From assembly GCA_027313705.1 (NCBI GenBank), contig DAHVDE010000008.1, forward strand, positions 40,470 through 104,469: a stretch of 64,000 nucleotides of DNA, in the 5' to 3' direction. The notes beneath the pieces are model-generated. The model was not told the DNA's origin. It was given only the letters and a program-made list of their open reading frames with translations, and did no database searches. The translations under genes were made by a program, and so were the position numbers. This document shows, one piece after another, positions 27,523-34,691 of the stretch (position 1 is the stretch's first letter; every line of letters begins with the position of its first letter). The stretch comes from Actinomycetota bacterium (GTDB lineage: Bacteria > Actinomycetota > Actinomycetes > Streptosporangiales > Streptosporangiaceae).

Positions 27523-27957
27523 TCAGCGGTTCGCGTCACCCGCCCTGGGCAGCCAGCCGATCAGGATGGCACCGACCACGATGTGGATCAGGGCGAGAAC
27601 CAGCCGGTTCCCGATGCTGACCCCGTGCCCGCCGAACGGGCCGCCGAGGGAGATCAGCAGGACGACGGCCGCCACGGCGGTCCAGGCGGTGCGGGCACGA
27701 GCGGTGGCGCGCTCCAGGGCCGCGAGCAGCCCCCAGGCGGCCAGCGAGACAATCAGGCTGATGCCGATGACGAAGCCGGCATTCAGCGACGTGGCCGGGC
27801 TGGAGCTGAAGGCAGGCTGCTTGATGTGCATTCCGGCCAGATCGGCCACGCCCCAGATGACGACGGCGGCTACGACGGCGGCTGCCACCGTGATGACACG
27901 CGCCTTACGCCGGGAACTGGCCTTGGCCGGGGCAGCGGTTGTAACGGTCATGGACAT
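27523..27957 (-). CDS. Four-helix membrane protein, DUF6069-like
   Basis: The 144-residue protein has a basic N-terminus, then four hydrophobic segments at about residues 20-40, 60-85, 90-110 and 115-135, ending PRAGDANR. The arrangement resembles the uncharacterised actinobacterial DUF6069 family. It lies between the exporter gene (51 bases downstream) and the YceI gene, all on the same strand, so co-transcription is possible. Function unknown. Confidence 0.6.
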   Translation of the reverse strand: MSMTVTTAAPAKASSRRKARVITVAAAVVAAVVIWGVADLAGMHIKQPAFSSSPATSLNAGFVIGISLIVSLAAWGLLAALERATARARTAWTAVAAVVLLISLGGPFGGHGVSIGNRLVLALIHIVVGAILIGWLPRAGDANR

Positions 27958-27990
27958 GAGGATTCTCCTTGCCTGCGATTCGGGTAAATG

Positions 27991-28512
27991 TCAGCCGGCG
28001 TGACGGAATGCCACGTCGAGGGTCAGGGTTAGGGTGCGGGCGATCATCAGGTTGGGCATCTTGGTCAGCCCGGCTGCGTGGCGGTCCACCACGCCGACAG
28101 CGCGCACCGAGGCGGTTTCGTCGTCCATGCTGGTGATCTCGGCAGTCAGTTCGACCGGCGCGGCGACCTTCTTGACTACGAGGTTGCCCTTGACCGACCA
28201 GCCGCCCTGGACAGCCGTAGCCCCGGCAGCGGCATAGCTGAGCGTCGGGTATGAGTCGGCGTCGAAATACTTGGCGCCGCGCACGTCGGCGTCCCGCTTC
28301 GCATGGCCGGTATCGAAGCCGGCCGCGTCAAGTACGGCCGAGATGGCGCCTGCGGAGCCGTCCGCTTCCACGTGGACGGAGGCGCTGATGATCGGGATAG
28401 TCCCGGTCACCTTGCCAGCCAGGCTGCGGACGACGAACGACGCCGTGCTCTTGCTTGGATCGAGCGTCCAGGTGCCTGGACGGATCGAGGGCCGGAGTGA
28501 GGTTGATGCCAT
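27991..28512 (-). CDS. YceI family protein
   Basis: A lipocalin-like barrel protein of 173 residues from the ATG after GGGAG. Family marks are WTLDPSKSTASFVVRSLAGKVTG at the N-terminus, FDADSYPTLSYAA in the middle and the paired-strand ending LTLTLDVAFRH. YceI relatives bind polyisoprenoids or amphiphiles; this one has no signal peptide. An in-frame start at 28599 would add 29 residues of no clear character and overlap the operator of the divergent MarR gene. Regulation by that MarR is likely from the layout. Confidence 0.8.
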   Translation of the reverse strand: MASTSLRPSIRPGTWTLDPSKSTASFVVRSLAGKVTGTIPIISASVHVEADGSAGAISAVLDAAGFDTGHAKRDADVRGAKYFDADSYPTLSYAAAGATAVQGGWSVKGNLVVKKVAAPVELTAEITSMDDETASVRAVGVVDRHAAGLTKMPNLMIARTLTLTLDVAFRHAG

Positions 28513-28608
28513 GATCTGGGACTCCCTTCCATGGACGGCGACTCCCGCAAGCCGGGAGGCCGCACTGCCCACAGTAGATGTTGAAATTGAATATGGCAAG
28601 GGTTAATT

Positions 28609-28623
28609 ATATTTTCCAAATAT
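28609..28623. promoter_or_regulatory. Inverted repeat in the YceI/MarR divergent promoter
   Basis: ATATTT-TCC-AAATAT is a perfect 6-bp inverted repeat 27 bases before the MarR start and about 100 bases before the YceI start. It lies in a markedly AT-rich patch. MarR proteins commonly bind such repeats in their own divergent promoters. Confidence 0.5.
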
Positions 28624-28649
28624 GATAGATCACCTGCTACACTGGGCTC

Positions 28650-29150
28650 ATGGCAACATGGAGAGACGATGAGGGCGCCCTGGATCCTGGCCTGGCAGGC
28701 GAGCTCGCGCGCCAGCTCATGGCGGTATCGCTGTGGACGGCACGGCATCACGATCCGCTGTTCGAGCGGCTGGGCCTGTCGGCGCCGGCGGCACGGGCAC
28801 TGCTCCAGCTTCCGCTTGACGACGCCGTGCCTACCGGCTACCTCGCGGGCCGGCTGAAGGTCGACCCGTCCAACGTGACCGGCGTGGTCGACCGGCTGGA
28901 AAAGGCCGGCCTGATCCAGCGAAGCGCGGGAACGGCTGACCGCAGGGTCAAGACTCTGGCTCTCACTCCGGGGGGGCGGCAGATGCGCGATGATATGTAC
29001 GCGGCTATCGCCTCGGAGATGCCCGCGTTCCGCAGTCTCGAGGACGTGGAACTGGATACTCTGCTCAGTCTTCTGAACAAGGCGTGGGCCGCCTGCACCG
29101 AGTATGACTCGGCCGAGTCTGGCCGGGCCGGCACGCACGCACTTATCTGA
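28650..29150 (+). CDS. MarR family transcriptional regulator (1)
   Basis: The 166-residue winged-helix repressor has recognition helix KVDPSNVTGVVDRLEKAGLI and the wing RSAGTADRRVKTLALTPGG, the classical MarR signature with the DRR motif. It lies back to back with the YceI gene across a 137-bp AT-rich gap holding an inverted repeat, and 20 bases upstream of a flavin/F420 oxidoreductase gene. It probably represses both directions and responds to a phenolic or quinone ligand; the ligand is inference. Confidence 0.85.
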   Translation: MATWRDDEGALDPGLAGELARQLMAVSLWTARHHDPLFERLGLSAPAARALLQLPLDDAVPTGYLAGRLKVDPSNVTGVVDRLEKAGLIQRSAGTADRRVKTLALTPGGRQMRDDMYAAIASEMPAFRSLEDVELDTLLSLLNKAWAACTEYDSAESGRAGTHALI

Positions 29151-29170
29151 AACGTCAGCCTGGAGGAGCC

Positions 29171-29542
29171 GTGTCCGTATTTACCAGCGCCGAGCTTGCC
29201 TTCCTGCAGGGAGAACGGCACCTTGCCAGACTGGCCACCGTGGGCCCGGATGGCATGCCGCACATCGCCCCGGTCGGCTGGTCCCTGGACGAAGATGCGT
29301 GCGTCGTGCGAGTCGGCGGCATCAATCTGGCCGCCACCAAGAAATTCCGCGACATCGCCCGCACGGGGCGTGCGGCAATCGTCATCGACGACGTGCTGCC
29401 GCCGTTCAGGCCGCGCGGCGTCGAAGTCCGCGGCAGGGCCGTCGCGCAGAGCGAGCCGGAAGCCCTCATCGTAATCCACCCCGAGCGGATCGTGAGCTGG
29501 GGACTCGATGGCGCGGCCAACAGTGCCCGTTACGTCGGCTGA
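29171..29542 (+). CDS. PPOX-class F420-dependent oxidoreductase
   Basis: The 123-residue split-barrel protein has FLQGERHLARLATVGPDGMPHIAPVG at the N-terminus and GRAAIVIDDVLPPFRPRGVEVRGRA in the second half, as in actinobacterial PPOX-class F420-dependent proteins. The N-terminal motif is the flavin/F420 contact region. GTG start with GGAGGAG. It is co-directional with the MarR gene and probably in its operon. The substrate is unknown. Confidence 0.8.
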   Translation: MSVFTSAELAFLQGERHLARLATVGPDGMPHIAPVGWSLDEDACVVRVGGINLAATKKFRDIARTGRAAIVIDDVLPPFRPRGVEVRGRAVAQSEPEALIVIHPERIVSWGLDGAANSARYVG

Positions 29543-29615
29543 TCCCGAGCATCTGGTCACAGGGCGGTTAGCCGCGCCAGGGTCGAGTCAAGGCGATGAC
29601 CGGAATGGCTGAGAC

Positions 29616-31085
29616 TCAACCGCCCGGCCGCATGGACGGAATGTTGTGGTTAAAGCGGAACAGGCGGTCCGGGTCGTAGATGCGCTTGACCTCGGCGAGC
29701 CTGCGCAGGTCGGCCGGCGCGAACACGGTACGGATCCGCTCGGGAGCAGCATCGGCGGCGCCGAGGAAGTTCAGGCTGGCCGCCCCGGCAGTCCAGGGCT
29801 CCATCCGGTCCACGATCTCCTGGGCAACTGGCTCGACCTGCATGCCGTCAGCACCACCGGGAACTCCGGCCAGGTAGAGCTGGAACGCCGCATCCCGGCC
29901 GGGCACCGCGCTTGGCACTTCAGGCTCACGGCCTAGCGCGCCGCCTAGATGCCTCAGCTCGACCAGGCGCAGCGGGCAGGTACTGTCGGGACCGGCTAGC
30001 CCGATCAGCACGTCAGCCGCGTCCTCATCCAACTCGCGCAGTCGTACGCCCCGCTCGTGCACGGCGAGCGGGCCTGGCGGGTCGTTGTGAATGCTCCCCG
30101 TATCGGCGTACGGCATGTCACGGAGCGTGTCGAGCAGCGGCACGGTCAGCCGGCGCAGCGGGGCGACGAGCCCTTCACCATCGGCGGCCGGGCCATGGAA
30201 GGCGAACCGCAGGTGGACCGCGGATCGTCCGCGCAGCGGCTCAGGCACCTCGCGGTCCCATGGGAACCTGGTGAAAGCGAAGGAAGATGTCATGGCGTCG
30301 GGCAGGTCCCTGGTCCAGCGCCGGTAAGCGTGCAGGACTTCCGCGGCCGCTCTGCCAGGGAAATACAGGCCGCCGCCGAATATGCGGGGAGCACGGACCA
30401 GCCCGATCTCAAGTGAGGTCACCACCCCGAAGTTGCCCTTCCCGCCACGCAGCGCCCAGAACAGGTCGGCGTACTGGTCCTGGTGCGCCGTGCGGAGGGT
30501 ACCGCTTGCCGTTACCACGTCGATGCTGCGCACGTGATCGGCGGCGTAGCCAAATGCCCGCCCTAGCAAGCCGAGTCCGCCGCCGAGTGTGTAGCCGACC
30601 GCTCCGGTGTCCGGCGCTGACCCGCTCAGCGGCGCCAGGCCGAAAGGTGCGGCCTCGTGGATGACCCGCGACCATCGCACGCCCGCTTCGATCCTCGCTA
30701 CGCCGGCATAGGGATCTATCCGCACTCCCTGCATCCGGTGAGTGGCGATCAGCAGCGCCTCGTCAGCTGGCAGCGATACTCCGTGCCCCGTGTTGCGCAC
30801 CGCGACGGGGAGTCCGTGACTGGCCGCATAGCTGACCGCCGCCATCACGTCAGCCGGGCCGGTGACGTCGGCGATCATGGCAGGGGCGTGGGCGACCGCC
30901 AGGTTGTGGCCGCGGCGCTGCCGGTCGTATCCGAGACTTCCCGGCAGATAGACCTGCCCGGCCAAGGCGGCTTGAAGTTCCCTGATGCCGGCCCCTTCCG
31001 TAACCGGCTCGGTTACCCGCGGCGGGCCTGAATCGCCCGTTCCGTTCGCCGCAGCCCTGACGAGCACGCCGGAGTTTCCTGGCAT
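29616..31085 (-). CDS. FAD-linked oxidase, berberine-bridge-enzyme-like
   Basis: This 489-residue flavoenzyme belongs to the PCMH/BBE group. VRNTGHGVSLPADEALLI carries the His in the position of the usual 8-alpha-histidyl FAD link; GAVGYTLGGGLGLLGRAFGYAADHV is the second FAD loop, without the Cys of bicovalent enzymes; the BBE tail is YDPDRLFRFNHNI. Such enzymes oxidise alcohols or phenols or form rings by two-electron oxidation, using O2. The start is the ATG with GAGGA upstream; the longer frame would run to the halogenase stop. It is the third gene in the halogenase operon. Confidence 0.8.
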   Translation of the reverse strand: MPGNSGVLVRAAANGTGDSGPPRVTEPVTEGAGIRELQAALAGQVYLPGSLGYDRQRRGHNLAVAHAPAMIADVTGPADVMAAVSYAASHGLPVAVRNTGHGVSLPADEALLIATHRMQGVRIDPYAGVARIEAGVRWSRVIHEAAPFGLAPLSGSAPDTGAVGYTLGGGLGLLGRAFGYAADHVRSIDVVTASGTLRTAHQDQYADLFWALRGGKGNFGVVTSLEIGLVRAPRIFGGGLYFPGRAAAEVLHAYRRWTRDLPDAMTSSFAFTRFPWDREVPEPLRGRSAVHLRFAFHGPAADGEGLVAPLRRLTVPLLDTLRDMPYADTGSIHNDPPGPLAVHERGVRLRELDEDAADVLIGLAGPDSTCPLRLVELRHLGGALGREPEVPSAVPGRDAAFQLYLAGVPGGADGMQVEPVAQEIVDRMEPWTAGAASLNFLGAADAAPERIRTVFAPADLRRLAEVKRIYDPDRLFRFNHNIPSMRPGG

Positions 31086-31145
31086 GGTGATAGTCCTCAC
31101 TGTGTTACCGCGAAACGACGCCCGCGGACGGTACCGGCAGCTCAT

Positions 31146-32501
31146 TCAGCCCTGGACCGTGGCCGCTTCCCTGACCATCCCGGCCCGCTCGGCGCGGTCA
31201 AGCTCTGGGTAGATCGGGCACTCGGTCACCGGCTCGAACGGGTCGAAGGTGTCCCACTGGCTCTGCGTCCGCAAATAACGGGTAAAGGCATTGGTGTCGC
31301 TCCAGAAGTCTCCGCTCAGAACCCGCGCGAAGTGCTGGTCACCCTCCACGGCGAATCCCCGCTGCCGCAGGTAGGCACCCAGCCGGTAGCCGGAGTCGTA
31401 GTAGGCGGAGATCAGCCGCGTGTAAGAGTCATAGCCGGTTTTGTAGAAGTTCGAGTAGGCCAGCAGACGTTCCCGCTCGCTGCCGGGCGCTGAGAGGATG
31501 CGATCCAGCGTCCTGGCTGCTTCGCGACCGGTGGCCATGGCGAGGAACGTGCCGCCGGAAAAGATCGGGTCGATGAAGTTGCCTGCGTCGCCGGCCATCA
31601 TCCAGCCTGCTCCGGTGACCATGTTGGAGAAGTAGCAATAGTCTGTCTCAACGTGGATCTCCGTGCGTGGCGTCGCGCCGGTCAGTCGCTGCACGACGCG
31701 GGGCGCCCTGGCCAGGTGCAGGTCCAGCGCGGACTTCGGGTTCCCGATGGCCCGCAGCGTCTTGCGGGCCATGACGGCGCCGATGCTGATAGTGGTCGGC
31801 CAGATCGGAATGGCCCAGATCCAGCCGTCCGCATGCCCCGCGACCTGGATATCGCCTCGCTTGCCTGGATTGTGGCGCTCATCGAGCCCGTCGTAGTGCC
31901 GGAAGACCGCCACGTTCTGCAGCCAGGGAATCTCTTTCCTGGTCCCGAACAACTGGGCCGCTTTGCTGGCCCGTCCGCCGCAGTCCAGCACCCAGCCGGC
32001 GCGTACCGAGCCCTGCTGGCCGTCGATCTCGTACCTGACACCGCTGACCCGTCCGTCTCCCCCGGTGATCAGGTCGTGGACGACGGCGTCCTGCACCAGC
32101 CTGGCTCCCCGGCGGACCGCCGAGGTGGCCAGGAAGGCATCAAAGTGTGCTCGCTCCACCTGGAATGTCGTCGGGAACCTGCCCGGACCCTGGTCGGCGA
32201 AGTCGGTCCGCCTGTAGTCACCGCTGGGGAAGACAAACTCCGCTCCGGTCTTGATCGGGTACCCCTGCGCCCTGGCCTCCTCGTACAAGCCGGCCTGGCG
32301 GAGAATCTCCGCCGTGTAAGTCAGCTGCGACTCTCCGACGTGGAAGCGCGGCAGGGTGCGCCGCTCAAGCATCAGCACGGAACGGCCGGCCTCAGCGAGC
32401 GTGAGCGCGGCGATAGACCCGGAAGGCCCGGCGCCGATCACTACGACCTCGACCGACTCGGGGACCTGGCTGATACGGCTATTGCCCGGCAAGCCGCTCA
32501 T
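31146..32501 (-). CDS. Flavin-dependent halogenase-like enzyme
   Basis: The 451-residue flavoprotein has GAGPSGSIAALTLAEAG, the phenolic-halogenase segment LPRFHVGES, a Lys at 84 in KTGAEF where CndH/PltA-like halogenases keep their catalytic Lys, and the motif WIWAIP (227-232), the WxWxIP signature that separates halogenases from monooxygenases. GDAGNFIDPIFSGG follows. FADH2-dependent members use chloride or bromide and O2. It overlaps the AOC-barrel gene by ATGA. No flavin reductase gene is adjacent. A non-halogenating oxidoreductase of the same fold remains possible. Confidence 0.75.
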   Translation of the reverse strand: MSGLPGNSRISQVPESVEVVVIGAGPSGSIAALTLAEAGRSVLMLERRTLPRFHVGESQLTYTAEILRQAGLYEEARAQGYPIKTGAEFVFPSGDYRRTDFADQGPGRFPTTFQVERAHFDAFLATSAVRRGARLVQDAVVHDLITGGDGRVSGVRYEIDGQQGSVRAGWVLDCGGRASKAAQLFGTRKEIPWLQNVAVFRHYDGLDERHNPGKRGDIQVAGHADGWIWAIPIWPTTISIGAVMARKTLRAIGNPKSALDLHLARAPRVVQRLTGATPRTEIHVETDYCYFSNMVTGAGWMMAGDAGNFIDPIFSGGTFLAMATGREAARTLDRILSAPGSERERLLAYSNFYKTGYDSYTRLISAYYDSGYRLGAYLRQRGFAVEGDQHFARVLSGDFWSDTNAFTRYLRTQSQWDTFDPFEPVTECPIYPELDRAERAGMVREAATVQG

Positions 32502-32905
32502 CGCTGTCCTCCTGCCTCGTCCAAGTAGAGGGTATAAAAATGAGTCTCGGGGCTTGCCGGGTCGATGTGCATTTCACCGCGTGCCCCGCGATAGGCGCCA
32601 GTACCGCCGGTAACCGCAGCGAAGAAAGGCGGCGGAGGGAAGACCTCCTCCACGAAGGTCTGAAAAGCGATCGTGCCGTCTGGCAAGCTCATGCTCACGT
32701 TGCAGACGATGTAGCTGCGGCCGTCATCTATCCGGACCACGGTGCAGGTGCCGCCGTCGAATCCGACCACCTCGCCATCGCGGGAAAGTTCGTGAGTGAA
32801 GACGCTGCGATCACCGAGGTTCGCATCCGCCTCGCCATTCTTGTAAACCTCACGGCGAACCGGCCTGGCGACAAGCTTGATGACTTTCTGTTCGACCATC
32901 GACAT
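32498..32905 (-). CDS. Allene-oxide-cyclase-like beta-barrel protein
   Basis: The 135-residue product of the ATG after GGAGG has a barrel pattern: VFTHELSRDGEVVGFDGGTCT, YIVCNVSMSLPDGTIAFQTF, AVTGGTGAYRGARGEMHI. GGTGAYRGARG is the mark of allene oxide cyclase/dirigent-like barrels. Bacterial relatives of similar folds act as cyclases in natural-product pathways (for example PyrI4 and AbyU in spirotetronates); others are steering or binding proteins. It leads a three-gene run with the halogenase-like and BBE-like genes, so a role in shaping the product is inferred. Confidence 0.7.
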   Translation of the reverse strand: MSMVEQKVIKLVARPVRREVYKNGEADANLGDRSVFTHELSRDGEVVGFDGGTCTVVRIDDGRSYIVCNVSMSLPDGTIAFQTFVEEVFPPPPFFAAVTGGTGAYRGARGEMHIDPASPETHFYTLYLDEAGGQR

Positions 32906-32963
32906 GAATCCTCCACTCCGCTGCTCTTTCCCTTGATCGTGGCAGTACGTCGCGGAGACGGGC

Positions 32964-32973
32964 ATCACGCGAT
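32964..32973. promoter_or_regulatory. ATCACGCGAT, one-mismatch copy of the cluster palindrome (site 3)
   Basis: It differs from ATCACGTGAT at one position and lies 59-68 bases upstream of the AOC-barrel gene start, a normal operator distance. It would bring the halogenase operon into the same regulon as the two aminohydroxybenzoate operons. The single site is short, so chance is not excluded. Confidence 0.35.
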
Positions 32974-33159
32974 CTCGTGTGAACGGATGGCATCAGAGCC
33001 CTGGTTCGGCGGCCAGGCCGAACCGGTATAGCGCATTGGCGTGATAAATGGGCCGGCCACGGGATCCCGGCAGGTCCCTGCCAGGTCCCTGCCATTCATC
33101 CCGCGCCCATGGCAGAGGGAGCCGGGTCGGCCCCGGCCCTCCCTGCCATGGACGGGTAC

Positions 33160-33810
33160 CTACGCAGACATCGCGCCCGCCATGCCCGCCTGCCGCGCCA
33201 GCCGGAAGTCGACCATCCTGGCGGCTACCTCGGTCAGCCGACGCCCCTGGTACCTGGCCGCAGCGAGGATCTCCTCCGTTGGCATGGCACCTTGTACCCC
33301 GGCGACGAAAGACGTCCCGTAAGGATTGCCGCCCGCGCCGTAGACGGCCGGGTCGGTGTAGCCAGGTGGCACGATCACCGTGCCCCAGTGATAAAGGACA
33401 TTATTGAGGGAGAGCAGCGTGGACTCCTGCCCGCCGTGCTGGTTGATCGCTGAGGTGAACGAGGTCGCCGCTTTGTCAGCGAGCTTGCCGCCCATCCACA
33501 GCGGCCCGGTCGTGTCAAGGAACTGCTTGAGCTGCGCCGAGACGTTGCCGTACCTGGTGGGAGTTCCGAAGGCGAAGCCATCAGCCCAGGCGAGATCCTC
33601 GATCTCCGCCTCGGCCACCTTGTCCTGAATTTCCTGCAGGTGGCTCCGCCACCGCGCGTTCATGTCTATGGCCCAGTCCGGGGCCAGTTCCGCCACGCGC
33701 CGTAGCCGGACCTCGGCACCGGCTTGGGCCGCTCCCTCGGCCACGGCCTCCGCTAGCCGGTGAACGTTGCCTGTCGAACTGTAATAGATGACAGCGATAT
33801 TTACCGTCAC
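33160..33810 (-). CDS. wrbA: WrbA-type NAD(P)H:quinone oxidoreductase (copy 2)
   Basis: Flavodoxin-fold protein of 216 residues. It has IYYSSTGNVHRLAEAV, FAFGTPTRYGNVSAQLKQFLD, FTSAINQHGGQESTLL and PPGYTDP, and is very like the copy at 8651-9283 along its whole length. The start overlaps the stop of a small upstream gene (ATGA). The pair lies divergent from a MarR gene across a 29-bp palindrome, the usual layout for a quinone-inducible reductase. Removing or recycling a quinone made by the cluster is an inference. Confidence 0.85.
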   Translation of the reverse strand: MTVNIAVIYYSSTGNVHRLAEAVAEGAAQAGAEVRLRRVAELAPDWAIDMNARWRSHLQEIQDKVAEAEIEDLAWADGFAFGTPTRYGNVSAQLKQFLDTTGPLWMGGKLADKAATSFTSAINQHGGQESTLLSLNNVLYHWGTVIVPPGYTDPAVYGAGGNPYGTSFVAGVQGAMPTEEILAAARYQGRRLTEVAARMVDFRLARQAGMAGAMSA

Positions 33811-34064
33811 GGTGTTGTCTCCTTACTTCCTCTGTTTCGTGGAATCTGACCTGTTCCCGATGCCGACTCGCCGGCGGCGATCCAGCGGCGGGCCGACGGA
33901 CGCCGCAGCGCCATGACGATCGCCAGCACATCGACCGACAGGCGCGCCAGCGGCTCAAGCAACTCCCTGTTGGCCTTGTAGCTGGACGCCAGCCGGACGA
34001 CGGCGTCAGCGCACCGCCGGCACCCCCTGGCTGCGCCGATCTTGCGGCTGTCACAGTTCTCCAC
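33807..34064 (-). CDS. Small protein of unknown function upstream of wrbA copy 2
   Basis: The 85-residue frame starts at GTG with GGTGGG upstream and overlaps the wrbA start by four bases, which supports its reality. It has a CRRC pair at residues 16-19, a helix-forming stretch ADAVVRLASSYKANRELLEPL and a hydrophobic helix SVDVLAIVMAL, then a basic tail. I do not recognise a family. It is first in the operon under the MarR-type palindrome. Confidence 0.5.
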   Translation of the reverse strand: MENCDSRKIGAARGCRRCADAVVRLASSYKANRELLEPLARLSVDVLAIVMALRRPSARRWIAAGESASGTGQIPRNRGSKETTP

Positions 34065-34077
34065 AAGCGCCCACCTA

Positions 34078-34106
34078 GTTCTCTAGAGTCTTGTACTCTA
34101 GAGAAC
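34078..34106. promoter_or_regulatory. 29-bp perfect palindrome, MarR operator candidate
   Basis: GTTCTCTAGAGT, a CTTGT spacer and ACTCTAGAGAAC form 12-bp perfect arms. Each arm also contains the 8-bp palindrome CTCTAGAG, with centres 15 bp apart. It fills the gap between the MarR gene and the divergent small-protein/wrbA operon, so it probably controls both. Confidence 0.75.
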
Positions 34107-34154
34107 GTTATCCAGAGTATGGTGTCTACGTCAACCACCTGGTAGCCTGGATTC

Positions 34155-34643
34155 ATGAGTCACGACGACCGCCCGGAGGGTCTAGCGGCGTGGACTGATC
34201 TGTGCAATATCGTGGACTCCGTCCGGCTGGCCCTGAACAGGGAGCTCCTGCAGCAGGCCGGGGTAACGCTCGCCGAGAATCTCGTCCTGTGCCACGTGGC
34301 CATGGCTCCCGGACAGCGGCTTCGCATGATAGACATCGCGCAGTTGCTCGCAATCGGCAAAAGCGCGGTGACCAAGACCGTCGACCGTCTTGAGGAGCGC
34401 GGGCTGCTCACCAGGAGCAGGGACAGCGCGGACCGCAGGACCATTTACGCAGTGCTCACGCCGCAAGGAGCGAAGGTATTCGGGCAGACTCAGCCCGTGT
34501 ACGTCGGCGCGGTCGGCCGCTATTTCTCCGGTCTTCTGACTGAAACCGAACTTGCCAGCCTGCGGCACGCATCGGACCGGCTCAAGGCCGAAGTGCCCGG
34601 CTCCGTGACCCGTTCCCCGCAAACCGCAAAGGGCATGCACTGA
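34155..34643 (+). CDS. MarR family transcriptional regulator (2)
   Basis: The 162-residue winged-helix protein has RMIDIAQLLAIGKSAVTKTVDRLEERGLL as recognition helix and the wing RSRDSADRRTIYAVLTPQG with the DRR motif. N- and C-terminal helices for dimerisation flank it. It is divergent from the small-protein/wrbA operon across a perfect 29-bp palindrome, so it is probably an autorepressor responding to quinones or phenols. No other gene follows in its direction before a convergent ATP-grasp gene. Confidence 0.9.
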   Translation: MSHDDRPEGLAAWTDLCNIVDSVRLALNRELLQQAGVTLAENLVLCHVAMAPGQRLRMIDIAQLLAIGKSAVTKTVDRLEERGLLTRSRDSADRRTIYAVLTPQGAKVFGQTQPVYVGAVGRYFSGLLTETELASLRHASDRLKAEVPGSVTRSPQTAKGMH

Positions 34644-34691
34644 CCGTGCGACTCGCGCTGAAGGCGACTGCGAGTGACCAGGTCCGTTCCT

